This document shows, in pieces, positions 1 to 10,900 of a stretch of 64,000 nt of DNA (within the stretch, counting starts at the first letter, position 1; each line of letters opens with the position of its first letter). The stretch is from Piromyces finnis (lineage: Eukaryota; Neocallimastigomycota; Neocallimastigomycetes; Neocallimastigales; Neocallimastigaceae). A program made the translations under genes and the position numbers. Under the pieces are notes generated by a model. That model was given only the letters and a program-made list of their open reading frames with translations, did no database searches and was not told where the DNA came from. The stretch covers positions 248,001-312,000 of the forward strand of contig MCFH01000012.1 in NCBI GenBank assembly GCA_002104945.1, written 5' to 3'.

Positions 1-540
1 ATAAAATAAAATATGTTTTTTAAGAATTTTTTAATAACACTAACCTAATTAAAACTAAGCTAACGTAAGAACTAACTATAAAGCGTTAGTATTGTAAAAG
101 GTTTATTATAATATTAGTTAATAGGTTATTAAATTAGTTAATTAAGTTAGTTATTACCTCTCTATACGAGTTAATAACTAAATAAAGTTTTATAAAAAAT
201 AATAAAAGAAGGAAAATAAATATTATAACACTAAAATAAATATAAACACTTATATAAATATTTTATGAAATAACTTTTACTTAAATAATTATATTTTAAT
301 TATATCTTTTATTTATTAATTATAATTATCTACATTAATTATTATTATAGTTATTAATTTACTTTAATACTAACGCTAAAGTATTTAACGTTAGTTTTGA
401 CTATACTATTTAACTATATGAGTTTATTTTCTTTACCACTTGATTGGGTAAAGCAAATAAACTTCCTATTTAATTAATAACCATTAATATATGGTTATGC
501 ATATATTTGGCCAATAAATGGTGACCAGAATATATGGTTT
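1..540 (-). repeat. Dispersed repeat R1, inverted copy
   Basis: This stretch is the reverse complement of 30072-30610 with small differences. Both copies end on the same word (AACCATATATTCTGG read in the 30-kb orientation), so that side is a true element boundary; the other side may run beyond the window. It contains no open frame. It could be an LTR piece or the internal part of an unknown element. In the 30-kb copy it directly abuts an LTR-5 copy. Confidence 0.75.
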
Positions 541-592
541 CAATTGAAATATTTGTGGGCAAACTTATGGCCACAAATATTTCTTACAATCA

Positions 593-1012
593 TAGAAATA
601 AAGAAATTGTCTTAGTGGTTAGTAACTAAGACTTTGGTCCGAATGTCTTGAGTTCGAGACTTCTAAATTACTTTTTTTTATTTTATTTTTATTTTAATTT
701 TTTATTTTGATTTTTTATCAACTCGAAATTCTTTGATTGGTTAAGAAATTTAAGTTGTAAAAAATCTTTTAGATTAATTTTAAAAATTTTTATATAAATA
801 CGAGTGGATTTTTCTAAATTTAAAAAAAAATTGAGTTTTTATTAATTAATAAATTATTGTTAAACACTAACCTATTAAGTTAAAATTTGTGTGTTTTTAA
901 TAATAATTTTAAATATTAATAATTAACAGTAAGATAAAAGTGTTTTATATTTACTAAGTTATTTTAGTAAATTGTTATAAATTTTTTATTGTTAAGAACA
1001 CATTTCTTTACA
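593..1012 (+). repeat. tRNA-derived SINE-like repeat, copy 1
   Basis: A 420-bp repeat also present at 13939-14354 and 42035-42450. The 5' part looks like a degenerate tRNA: a D-arm-like stem TTAG/CTAA around a TGGTTAG loop (A-box-like, 611-628) and a B-box-like GAGTTCGAGAC at 650-660. Acceptor and T stems do not pair well, so it is not a working tRNA gene. The body is AT-rich and noncoding and ends in the shared word TTTCTTTACA. An internal Pol III promoter plus a repeated body is what a SINE looks like. The family is not one I recognise. Confidence 0.65.
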
Positions 1013-1789
1013 ATAAAAACTCCTTTATAATAATAGACTTAATACCTTAGTGTTAAAGAATTAGTTATAGATAAAACTTATGTTTTATTATTGAAGCTTT
1101 TCTTTTAAAACATATTAAAAAAAAATATATATATATATAATTAAAATATAAAATAATAAAATAGTTAAAATTTATTATAAAAACAAAACAGAGTATAGCT
1201 AGTAACAACACTTGAGTTGTGGAGGAGGCGCTCAAAGTTATTTTATAAAAATAAAAACTATAATTATTTTATAAATTTTAAATTATTTTTTATTTTTTTT
1301 TGGAACGAAGTTTTTAATAAAACACTTTATTTTTCAAGTTTTCTTGAAAATTAGATTTATTTAATAATATTTTAAAAATATTATATAATAAACTAATATT
1401 GACTTCCTACGCGTCAAAAGTTAGACTTTGATACCATAATACTTTTGCGTTTAGGTATAGTTGAAACACGGGGAAACTAATTTGTTCAATTCTTTCATAC
1501 TAACAAGAGTTAGCTATTATAAAGAATTAAACAATATTACTTCCTATTATCGAAAGATATTAACATTCGACTTTACCTACTTTATCGTAAAAGAGCTAAA
1601 GGAACTCTTAGATATTAATTTATAACAAATTATATATTTGGTGGTCTAACACTATATAATTTGGCATATATTTTTAAATTATTTTAGTTAATAAATATAA
1701 TTGAAGAAAACTTTTTTAATAAAACATCTTTATCTTTTTCTTTTACTTTTAATTCGTTCCATTAAAAAAAAAATATTTTTTATTGGAGG
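1013..1789. other. Gene-free AT-rich stretch
   Basis: No coding frame is supported. It contains poly(A)/(AT)n runs near 1115-1140 and a short inverted repeat near 1212-1236. If element A has a 5' LTR it would lie here, but I cannot pair it with a 3' copy. Confidence 0.5.
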
Positions 1790-2045
1790 CTTTGTTTAAT
1801 TTAATATTGATAATTGAAATATTCTTTTCTTATCAATTTTGAGTTAAACAAATTATATTTCAGCAATAGACAGGCCTTATTGATTTATCAACAGGGGCAT
1901 ATTAGGGGTAATAGTAAGAACCTGAAGCGCGTGACGGAACTTAGATCGCGTGAATAGGGCGACGGAAACATCTATTATCGGACGAAAGACCCTTAATCAA
2001 TAGTCTATTAAATATAATTTGGTCGGTAACTCAATTTGATAATAA
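1790..2045 (+). promoter_or_regulatory. Conserved untranslated leader of gypsy element A
   Basis: This block resembles 55845-56090 upstream of element E, although the two gag genes are unlike each other. The strongest core is 1921-1985, where GAAGCG, GTGACG, AACTTAGATC, CGTGAATAGG and GACGG occur in the same order with matching spacing. It is richer in G+C than its surroundings. A second shared word, TTGGTCGG (2020-2027 area), could be the start of a tRNA primer-binding site. The role (packaging, dimerisation or priming) is inferred only. Confidence 0.5.
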
Positions 2046-2143
2046 CAATATTAAATTTTCTTTCTTTAATTTTCTTAAAAATATTATTTTCTTTGTATTC
2101 TAATTATAACTTAAATCAATTCAAAATTCATAATTCCAAGACA

Positions 2144-2174
<31 letters not shown>

Positions 2175-2277
2175 CAAGTATAATCTCAAGTTTAAGTGGT
2201 AGTCTAAGCTTCCTAAATCAATTAACAATAATCAAAAGTCAAAGTCAAATAATCTAAGCTTCTAATAATAAGTCAAA

Positions 2278-5200
2278 ATGGATGAAATTAATCAAAACAT
2301 CTTTGACAATGCTGCTCTGAAGGATGGATTTGCTGGGGATAAAAGATTTCTAAAAGGATTCCTGGCCAAGATAGAATTAGTATTTCTTCTTTACCCTGAG
2401 AGATACCAAAATGATGAAACGAAAATTTTATACATTATCTCTCGCTTGTATGGAAATGCCTTGAATTGGGCAGCTACCTTAATCGAAAATCATGATCAAT
2501 GCCTCCTAAACTACGATGCTTTTGTCAGTAGATTAAAAACCTTCTATGGGAACAATGATGAAGTTTTCTTTGCTAACCAAATGCTTAAGAGGGTTAGACA
2601 GAAGAATGTCGGCCGTGCCAACGATTACATCATGGAATTTAATAAATATGCAGATGTTTCCTCTTGGAATGAAGAAGCCAAGATGGATGCTTTTTTGGCA
2701 GGTTTGGTCGACCAAGTTGCTTCACGTATTATTGAGATGTTTCCCGGACCAAAGAATCTTTCTTCTATGCAAACTATTGCTTCTAGGATTGATTCAAGAC
2801 TCGCCGTTAACAAAAAATTCTTTGGTCATAGCAATTCTGAAAACTATAAATCTAGAAGAAATAATAATTTCCCGAAGAAAAGCAATAATAATTCTAATAA
2901 AAATAAGTTTCATGGACCTTTAAGCAAAGCTGAAAAGGACAGAAGAAGAAAAAATAACTTATGTATGTACTGTGGCTCTTCCGATCATTCACTTGATAAT
3001 TGTCCTTTAAAGCAAAAGAAGGATAAATCTTCGAATACTTCCTTTATGTCCATTCCAACTAAACCAATTCGTCCAAGTCAAAGAACTATTGAAAATTCAG
3101 ACTTTGCAAACTTCAAAATTTCCTTTGAAAATTCCGTCCAAATTCTTATTGATTCAGGTTCAAAACTTAATCTAATTGATCGTGCTTATTGTGAAGAGAA
3201 CTCCATCCCTTATTACGATCATTGTGATCTTCCAAAAATTATTGGCATTGGTGGTAATCAGGCAATTTTCGGTATAACTCCACCTCTCAATCTCAAATAT
3301 AAAGATCACGTTTGCAAAACTAACTTCTACGTCACAAACCTCCCAAGGTATTGTTGTATACTTGGTCTTGACTGGTTGATACTTCATAATCCAAGCATCG
3401 ATTTTTCAACAAAGGATATAACTTTCAATTCTAACTATTGTTATTCTCATTGTGTTTCTATTTCTGGTGATTCATTACACTCTTATTCTACATTTACTTC
3501 TAATGAAACTGCTTTTCCTATATTTTCAGTACAATCTCGTAATTCAATTGACCCTTCCTTGAATAATTCTAATACTCAAACAGCACTTCCTATTTTCGTT
3601 TCTTCTAATGAAGAACCCAAGAAATCCGTTAATTCTTTTGTTTCAATCTCGAATACTAGTGCTGATTCTATTAATTCTATATCCAATGACACCAATGTAG
3701 ATCAAAATCCCGACACTCTTAAATCTTCTACAAAATCTGTATTCCTACCTAAAGAACTTGATGAATTTCAAGATGTTTTTAATGAAATATCAGCTAATAA
3801 GCTACCTCCTCACCGTCCGTATGATTGCGAGATTAAACTAAAAGAAAATTCCAAACTTTTTTATGGCCCAATTTATCCTCTAACTGAAACTGAGTCTAAC
3901 GCTTTAGAGGAATATATCAAAGAAAACCTTAGTAAGGGCTTTATCAGAAAGTCTAAATCACCTGCCGGTGCTCCTGTTCTATTCGTCCCTAAGAAAAATG
4001 GTCAACTTCGGATGTGTGTTGACTATCGGCAATTAAATTCAATCACTATACGAGACTCTTATCCGCTTCCATTAATTCAAGATATGTTAGAACACCTCGG
4101 AAAAGGAAAAATATTTTCTAAATTGGATCTTCGTTCAGCTTATAACTTAGTCAGAATTAAAAGCGGTGACGAATACAAAACTGCTTTCACCTGTAAGCTG
4201 GGTCATTTCGAATATTGTGTCATGCCTTTTGGGTTGAAAAATGCTCCTGCGGTTTTTCAACATTTCATCAATGACGTTCTAGAAGAAGTTCTCGGAAAAT
4301 TTGCTTTCTCTTATATTGATGATATAATCATTTTTTCCCAAGATTACGAAAGCCATGTAAAACATGTTAAAACCGTCTTAAAACTCTTAAGATCTGCTGG
4401 CCTCTATGCAAAGCTCGAAAAATGTGAATTTTTCGTTCCGTTTATTGATTTTTTAGGTCATAGAATTTCCGCCGATGGTATCCATATGGATCCTAACAAA
4501 GTTTCTTCTATTTTAAATTGGCCTACACCCTCCAATGTTAAAGAAGTTCAATCTTTTCTTGGTCTCGCTAATTATTATAGACGATTTATTCCAAACTTCG
4601 CAAAAATTGCTCATCCATTACATAAACTCTTAAAGAAGAATGTTAAATTTTTATGGACCAATGAAGCACAAGTCGCTTTTGACACTCTTAAGTCACTATT
4701 TGTCTCTGCTCCTGTTCTTATTTTTCCTAATCGAGATCTACCATTTATTGTCGAGACCGACTCAAGTAATTTTGCTATAGGAGCAATCCTCTCTCAAGTT
4801 TCTCCTAGTGATAATATGACTCATCCGGTTGCTTTCTTTTCTCGTTCACTTACTGGTCCTGAACGAAATTATCCTATTTACGACAAAGAACTCCTCGCTA
4901 TTGTCGCAGCTCTGGAAACTTGGCGTCACCTTCTCAAAGGTTCTACTTCTACTTTTAAAATATACTCGGATCATAGAAATCTCCTTTACCAAAAGAAACC
5001 AGAAAAGATGTCTCAACGTCTTGTCCGCTGGGCTCTATTTCTTTCTGAATTTAACTTTGTTATTATTTACCGTTCTGGCTCTTCTAACGGTAAACCTGAT
5101 GCTCTTTCCCGTCGCTCTGATTATGCCGCTAATTCAAATCCTTCATCCGATATTCCTTTCAATGTTTTACGTCCTGAAAATTTTTGTGCTATTGTAACTT

Positions 5201-6633
5201 CAGTGTCTACCATAAGTGATTCTTTCCTCTCCGAATACAATAACGATGAACTCTATAATAAAATTTGTGATTACCTCGATTGTAGGAAGCCTCCAATTCC
5301 TCACCCCCAAATCGACAAATTTTCTCTAAGTAATAGCTTTCTCCTTTTTGCTGATCGCATTTACGTTCCTTCCAAATGCCGCCTCTCTATTCTTAAACTT
5401 TGTCATGATTCTCCTTCCGCTGGTCACTTTGGCATTAAAAGAACTATTTCTCTTATTTCTAGAGATTTTTGGTGGCCTTCACTTACAACCGATGTTAAAA
5501 ACTACGTTCGCTCTTGTGAAACCTGTTGCCGTTCAAAAAATTCCCATCATAAACCTTACGGTCTCCTTAACCCCCTTGAAATAGCCGATCGACCTTGGTC
5601 TTCTATTTCAATGGATTTTGTTACTGATCTTCCTTCTTCATCTGGTTACACTTGTATTCTGGTAACTATCGATCGTCTTACTAAAATGATTCATCTTATC
5701 CCATTTAAAGGTATTCCTTCTGCATCAGAAACAGCTTCCGCTTTCATTGATAATATATTTCGTCTTCATGGGTTACCTTCTTCTATTATAACTGATAGAG
5801 GTTCTCAATTTACCTCCAAATTTTTCCAATCTATTTGTTCTTCCCTTTTTATTGATCTTAAGTTTTCTTCTCCATTCCATCATCAATCAAATGGTCAGAC
5901 GGAGAGGGTAAACTCCGTTATTGAATAATACTTAAGATGCTTCTCAAACTATAAAGGGTCCGATTGGAAAAATTTTCTTAGTCTTGCTGAATTCAGTTAT
6001 AATAATTCAGTTCAAGAATCATCAAAAATTTCACCATTCTTTGCAAACTACGGTTTCCATCCAAGACATTCACCAATTATTCCAGACCAATCAAATGTTC
6101 CAAGAGCAGAAGAATATACAAAAGATTTTAAGTCCTTGATTAATACTCTTAAAGAAAACTTAAAAGCTGCTATCGAGTCCCAAAAGAAGTATGCTGATAA
6201 ACTCAGGAAAGACGCACCAAAATTCATTGTTGGAGATATGGTTTGGTTAGATAGTTCTTTAATTATACACAAAGGAAACAAAAAATTCAAACCAAGAAAA
6301 CTCGGTCCATTTAAAATTTCAAAGAAAATCTCTGATGTTTCATTTAAACTTAACCTTCCGAAGTCAATAAAAATACATCCTGTTGTCCACGTCTCCAATC
6401 TCGAACCATATTTCAAGGATAAATTCGAAAGATCACAACATCCACCGCCACCCATCATTGTTGACAACGAAGAAGAGTATGAAGTTGAAGAAATTCTAGA
6501 TAAAAGGAAACATTACGGAAAAACTCAATATTTGATAAAATGGAAAGGATACTCTATCAACGAGGCTTCATGGGAACCTGAAGAAAATCTCAATTGTGAA
6601 GAATTACTCAAGAAATTTAATGAAAACAAATGA
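2278..6633 (+). pseudogene. Ty3/gypsy chromovirus Gag-Pol, element A, one nonsense codon
   Basis: A single reading frame encodes Gag, protease, reverse transcriptase, RNase H, integrase and a chromodomain. Visible motifs are a CCHC knuckle CMYCGSSDHSLDNC, protease LIDSGS, RT core FSYIDD, RNase H ETDSS and YDKELLA, the integrase H-H-C-C finger (GHFGI ... CETCC), and DDE residues in MDFVTDLP, ITDRGSQF and QTERVN. A TAA at 5926-5928 stops the frame just past the catalytic glutamate; the same frame then runs on to 6633. Element B has Gln at that place, so a C-to-T change is likely. The tail (about 6478-6600) is a chromodomain with aromatic Y, W and W in YEVEEI, IKWKGY and SWEPEE. The start ATG at 2278 follows the leader and a poly(A) tract. 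LTRs are not identified. Confidence 0.9.
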
Positions 6634-6780
6634 AATATCAAACCTTTAATTTATATTTATAATTGATTTTAATTTTTTTTTTGTAAATGAAAAAGAGAAG
6701 AGAGATTAAAAAATTAAATTATTTCTTAATTTTAGTTTAAGTATATTAAAATATATTTTCATGTAATTAAAATCTTATAA

Positions 6781-6813
<33 letters not shown>

Positions 6814-6883
6814 CACTCAATTAAATATTTAATAAATTAGTCTAGTTCTTTTCGATTCGTCTGGTATCCGAATCCTCGAGGAG
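6634..6883 (+). other. 3' flank of element A, cut by element B
   Basis: AT-rich noncoding DNA with a purine-rich run near 6688-6705 and a poly(A) tract at 6784-6810. It ends in AGGAG, the 5-bp target site duplicated on insertion of element B. No LTR can be paired with sequence upstream of element A. Confidence 0.5.
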
Positions 6884-7361
6884 TGTAAAATATTGTATTA
6901 GTTAAATGTATTAGTTAAATAATGTATTTAATACGTATGTAGAACAATGTATAATGTATTGAATTAATGTACCGTAAATTTTACAAAAATTTACATCACA
7001 ATACATTAACATAAATTTATGTAAATTTAATTTTATGATAAGATAAAGTTTTGATGATAAAATAAAATTTTAAAATTAAATAATTTTTAACCAATAAATA
7101 TTTGAGATAAGAAAAAATTTTTTTTTATAAACTAAGCCTCAAAATTAGAAATAAATAAATTAAATATATGTTTGAAATATAATCAACCATATAGTAAATA
7201 AATCAAAACTTTATTTTAAGTTTAGAAAATTCTTTAGTAAATAAATTGAATTTAAATAGTTTAATACAAATAATTTCTTTTAATAAATGTATAAATGTAA
7301 ACAATGTAAAATTATAATATTAAAACATGTATATTAGAATTAATTCAATTTATTTAAAAAG

Positions 7362-7369
7362 TATAAATA
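7362..7369 (+). promoter_or_regulatory. TATA box of element B
   Basis: TATAAATA is conserved in the element C LTR. It lies 36 bp upstream of the sequence that must form the RNA 5' end if the element self-primes, a normal TATA-to-start distance. Confidence 0.6.
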
Positions 7370-7397
7370 AAGAAAATTTCTCAACTATTGAAACGAT

Positions 7398-7408
7398 AGT
7401 TGGAAAAT
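7398..7408 (+). promoter_or_regulatory. Putative RNA 5' end and self-primer of element B
   Basis: AGTTGGAAAAT at 7398-7408 is the exact 11-nt reverse complement of ATTTTCCAACT at 7708-7718, which directly follows the LTR. In Tf1/sushi-type elements the first 11 nt of the RNA fold back on the binding site and prime reverse transcription, replacing a tRNA. The same pair occurs in element C at 31988-31998 and 32258-32268, although LTR sequence between them has diverged. Confidence 0.75.
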
Positions 7409-7496
7409 AGTAATTAATTACAATTGTATAATTAGTATTAATAATATTAGATTATTAATAAAGTTTATAATAAAACATTTCTATTTAATTAAAAAC

Positions 7497-7548
7497 TGAT
7501 TACCTAGCGAAGGCTCTGGTTAAATAACCTTCGTGGTAAAGTAATCAG
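7497..7548 (+). other. Conserved RNA hairpin in the LTR (U5)
   Basis: CTGATTAC and GTAATCAG form the outer stem and GCGAAGG and CCTTCGT the inner stem. In element C (about 32070-32125) the inner stem is GTGAGGG and CCTTCAC, with paired changes that keep base pairing. The hairpin lies downstream of the self-primer, in the part that would be at the RNA 5' end. The 3' LTR carries it at about 13084-13135. Confidence 0.6.
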
Positions 7549-7707
7549 CAGTTGTCATAGTTTCAAGGATAAATTTATTATTTAAATAAATAAAAAAGTA
7601 TTAAAAAATAAATTGGAATTTTTTTTGTTTTGTATTGTTGTTTTGTTAGCACAGACCTAAATCCAATAATTTAATTTAAAGGTTAGATTTAAATTAAATA
7701 TTTTACA

Positions 7708-7718
7708 ATTTTCCAACT
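7708..7718 (+). promoter_or_regulatory. Self-primer binding site of element B
   Basis: ATTTTCCAACT directly follows the CA end of the 5' LTR, where a primer-binding site must be. It does not begin with TGG, so a tRNA CCA end would not fit. It is an exact complement of 7398-7408 inside the LTR. Confidence 0.75.
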
Positions 7719-7828
7719 TTTTAGAATAGTGGATTTACCTTTGTGTGGGAAATAAAAAAAAAAAAAAAAAAAAAAATTTAAATAGTGAGAATTTAATATT
7801 AGAATTAAATTCGGGGATATATATATGG

Positions 7829-7867
<39 letters not shown>

Positions 7868-7974
7868 GATTTTAGAATAGAAAGGAATTTGTAGGATTTG
7901 GATAATCGAGGATTAAAATTTTGGAAATAAGGAATAGTTTAGATTGTATTGTTTGGTGGATAATATATTTTAGT
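7719..7974 (+). other. Untranslated leader of element B with poly(A) tracts
   Basis: This region holds two long A runs (about 7748-7775 and 7829-7862) between the primer site and the gag start. The element C leader has only a shorter A run at about 32390-32402. Such tracts may be slippage expansions. Confidence 0.5.
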
Positions 7975-10900
7975 ATGAACGGGGAATATAGGTATATCGA
8001 CAACTGTAATGGTAATGGAGTAGCTGGAATCAGTGACGACGATTCTGAGGCTAGCTCCATGGAAATAGAACATGAGGATGGCGAAATCGTCAACGCCAGG
8101 GATAACCTCATACCAAGACCACCGAAGTTTTATGGAAAAAGGAATGAGTTAGCAAGTTTCTTTGCTAAACTCGAAAAATATTTCAAGTATAATCTAAGAC
8201 AGAATGCTACCGAAGCTTACAAGATTGATGTACTTAGTTGCTATTTAGAAGGACCCGCCGCCGAATGGTATGCCGACTTGGAGAAAGAAGAAAGCCCTTT
8301 AATAAAATCTTATGAAGACCTTAAAGCCGCAATGCAAGCAAGGTACCGAACGTGCACGAGTTCTGATGTGGCTAATAGAAGATTAACGAAGCTCAACTAC
8401 AAGCAATTCAAAAGTGTGATGGATTACTGCGACTGTTTCGAAAAAACCTCTAGGGACTCGTCTTTTGACGATGAAGCCAAGATACATTTCTTTGTAGAAG
8501 GATTGCCGCCGTCTGTTCAGGAGAAGACAAAACTAGTATATCCTAAGATAAGAAAGCTGTATGATCTAATCAATACTGTAGCTGCCAATATTGAGGAAGA
8601 CTGGAGAATCTACGGAAAGGACCCAATGAATATAGATGGAGAAAGAGGAAGAAGATATAACCGGAATCTAGGAAAGCGACTCTACCAAGGGAATTATGGG
8701 ATGAAATTCAACAACTACCGAGACTTTCATCACGAGGAAAAAGTACAAAAGACCAAGAAATACTTCATTTGTAAATCAACAGGACATTTGAAGAAGGATT
8801 GCCCAATGCTCAAAGATAAATTGGCAAACCGCCCAAAAGCATTCATGATCAAGGAAAACAGAAAACAGCACTTGTTGAATGTTTTCGATGTTGTACTTCA
8901 TGTCAATCGAGGAATCTCACTAAATGCGTTAGTTGACTCAGGATCCGACTTGGAATTCATGGATTGGAAAACGGTCAATAAATATAGAATACCAATCCAA
9001 AGAATGATGAAAGACAAGTTTGTGGAAGGACTGGGAGGAAATGGATTACTGAAGTATGAAACAATCCCGTTGATCATGTCTATCGGCAATCACAAGGAGT
9101 CTATTCAATTTTATATTACGACTCTACCTTCAGACGTATCACTTATTTTAGGAAATAAATGGCTAAGAAAACATGATCCGATTATCAGTTTTAAGAATCA
9201 AAAATTAGAGTTTAAGTCTGAATTTTGTAAGACGAATTGTTGCGCTACTGATGAAGAAATAAATGAAAGAATTGAACAAAATAAATTAAAAGAAGAGGAA
9301 GATAAAAGAAAGAGATTAGAGTTAGCTGAAGAAATTATTAATAATTATAAGAATAGTTTAGTTATTAGAGATAGTAAACTTAAAAATAAAGAAAATGTAT
9401 TAGTAATAGAAAAGAAAAAGAAAAAGTCATGTATAAATAAAAAATGTAAAACATCAAAATTAAATAAAATTCTTCATCAAAAATACTTAGTATGTTGTGC
9501 GATTACAAGTGATAATGATGGTACACCTGAAGTCCCAAATGAATACAAAGAATTTAAAAATGTATTTGATGAAATTGAGTGTAATGAGTTACCTCCTCAT
9601 CGAATATATGACTGTAAGATTAAATTAAAGGATGATAATGAATTATTTTATGGACCATTATATCCTCTAACCGAGGAAGAGAGGGAAACGTTAAAGGAAT
9701 ATTTAAAAGAAAATCTAGAAAAAGGATTCATAAGACCCTCAACTTCACCTGCTGGAGCACCTGTACTGTTCGTTAGGAAAAAGGATGGAACTTTAAGATT
9801 GTGTGTTGACTACCGAAGACTCAATGAAAACACAATTAGGGATTCATATCCGTTACCTCTTATATCCGAATTATTCGATAGGTTAAGAGAAGCTAAAATT
9901 TTTACTAAACTTGATCTCAAGTCTGCTTATAATCTAGTCCGAATAAATAAAGGCGATGAATATAAAACTGCATTTAGGACAAGATTCGGTCACTTTGAAT
10001 ATCTTGTCATGCCGTTCGGATTAAAAAACGCTCCTGCAACCTTCCAACATTTTATCAATGATGTCCTCGGGGAATATTTGGATGAATTCGCGTTTTCTTA
10101 TATTGATGATATTCTTATCTATTCAAAAGACTTAGAAGAACACCGAACTCACGTAAAGAAAGTCCTTAAAAAATTACAAGAAAATGGGTTATATGTAAAA
10201 TTAAGCAAATGCGAATTTGAAACGAATAAAACGTCATTTTTAGGTCACATAATTTCGGACAAGGGCATCTCCATGGATCCAAAGAAGGTAGAAGCAATTA
10301 TGAATTGGCCAATTCCAAAGACTGTAAAGGAAGTTCAATCATTTTTGGGTTTATGCAATTACTATAGAAGATTCATTCCGAACTTTGCAGAAATAGAGAA
10401 ACCTTTGCACAATCTAACAAAGAAAAATGTAGTTTTTGACTGGACTATAATTTGTAATAATGCTTTTGAGAAGTTAAAGCAGTGCTTCACTGAAGAACCA
10501 ATTTTAGTACATGCCGATCCAGAATTACCTTATATAGTGGAAACTGATGCTAGTGATTTTGCAATTGGTGCAGTATTATCTCAAAGATTAAACAATAAGG
10601 AACTACATCCAATTTGTTATTTTTCAAGAGGACTTACTAAGTCAGAAAAGAACTATCCGATCTACGATAAAGAATTATTAGCGGTTATATGTGCACTTAA
10701 AGAATGGAGACATTATTTGGAAGGAGCTAAGCATCAATTCACTGTGTTTACAGATCACAAGAATCTTACCTTTCCAAGAAAGCCTGAATTATTATCTCAA
10801 AGACAAATTCGATGGAATTTGTTCTTAACTCGTTACGACTTCAAACTCCAATACAGACCAGGAAAAGAGGGAGGAAAACCGGATTCATTTTCAAGAAGAC

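Larger units (their letters stand above)
6884..7707 (+). repeat. 5' LTR of element B (LTR-1)
   Basis: It starts TGTAAAATATT and ends AATATTTTACA, an 11-bp perfect terminal inverted repeat. TATAAATA at 7362-7369 lies 36 bp before the predicted RNA start at about 7398. A hairpin at about 7497-7548 lies in the transcribed part. A 771-bp homologue begins element C (31487-32257), with the first two thirds similar and the last third diverged. Confidence 0.95.

Noticed and set aside
610-665. A functional tRNA gene, possibly Asp by its GTC loop
   Set aside because: The D arm pairs but the acceptor and T stems do not, and the sequence is the head of a 420-bp dispersed repeat.
1013-6883. An LTR pair for element A
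   Set aside because: I compared 1013-2030 with 6634-6883 and found no matching block with TG...CA ends, so only the leader and coding region are reported.
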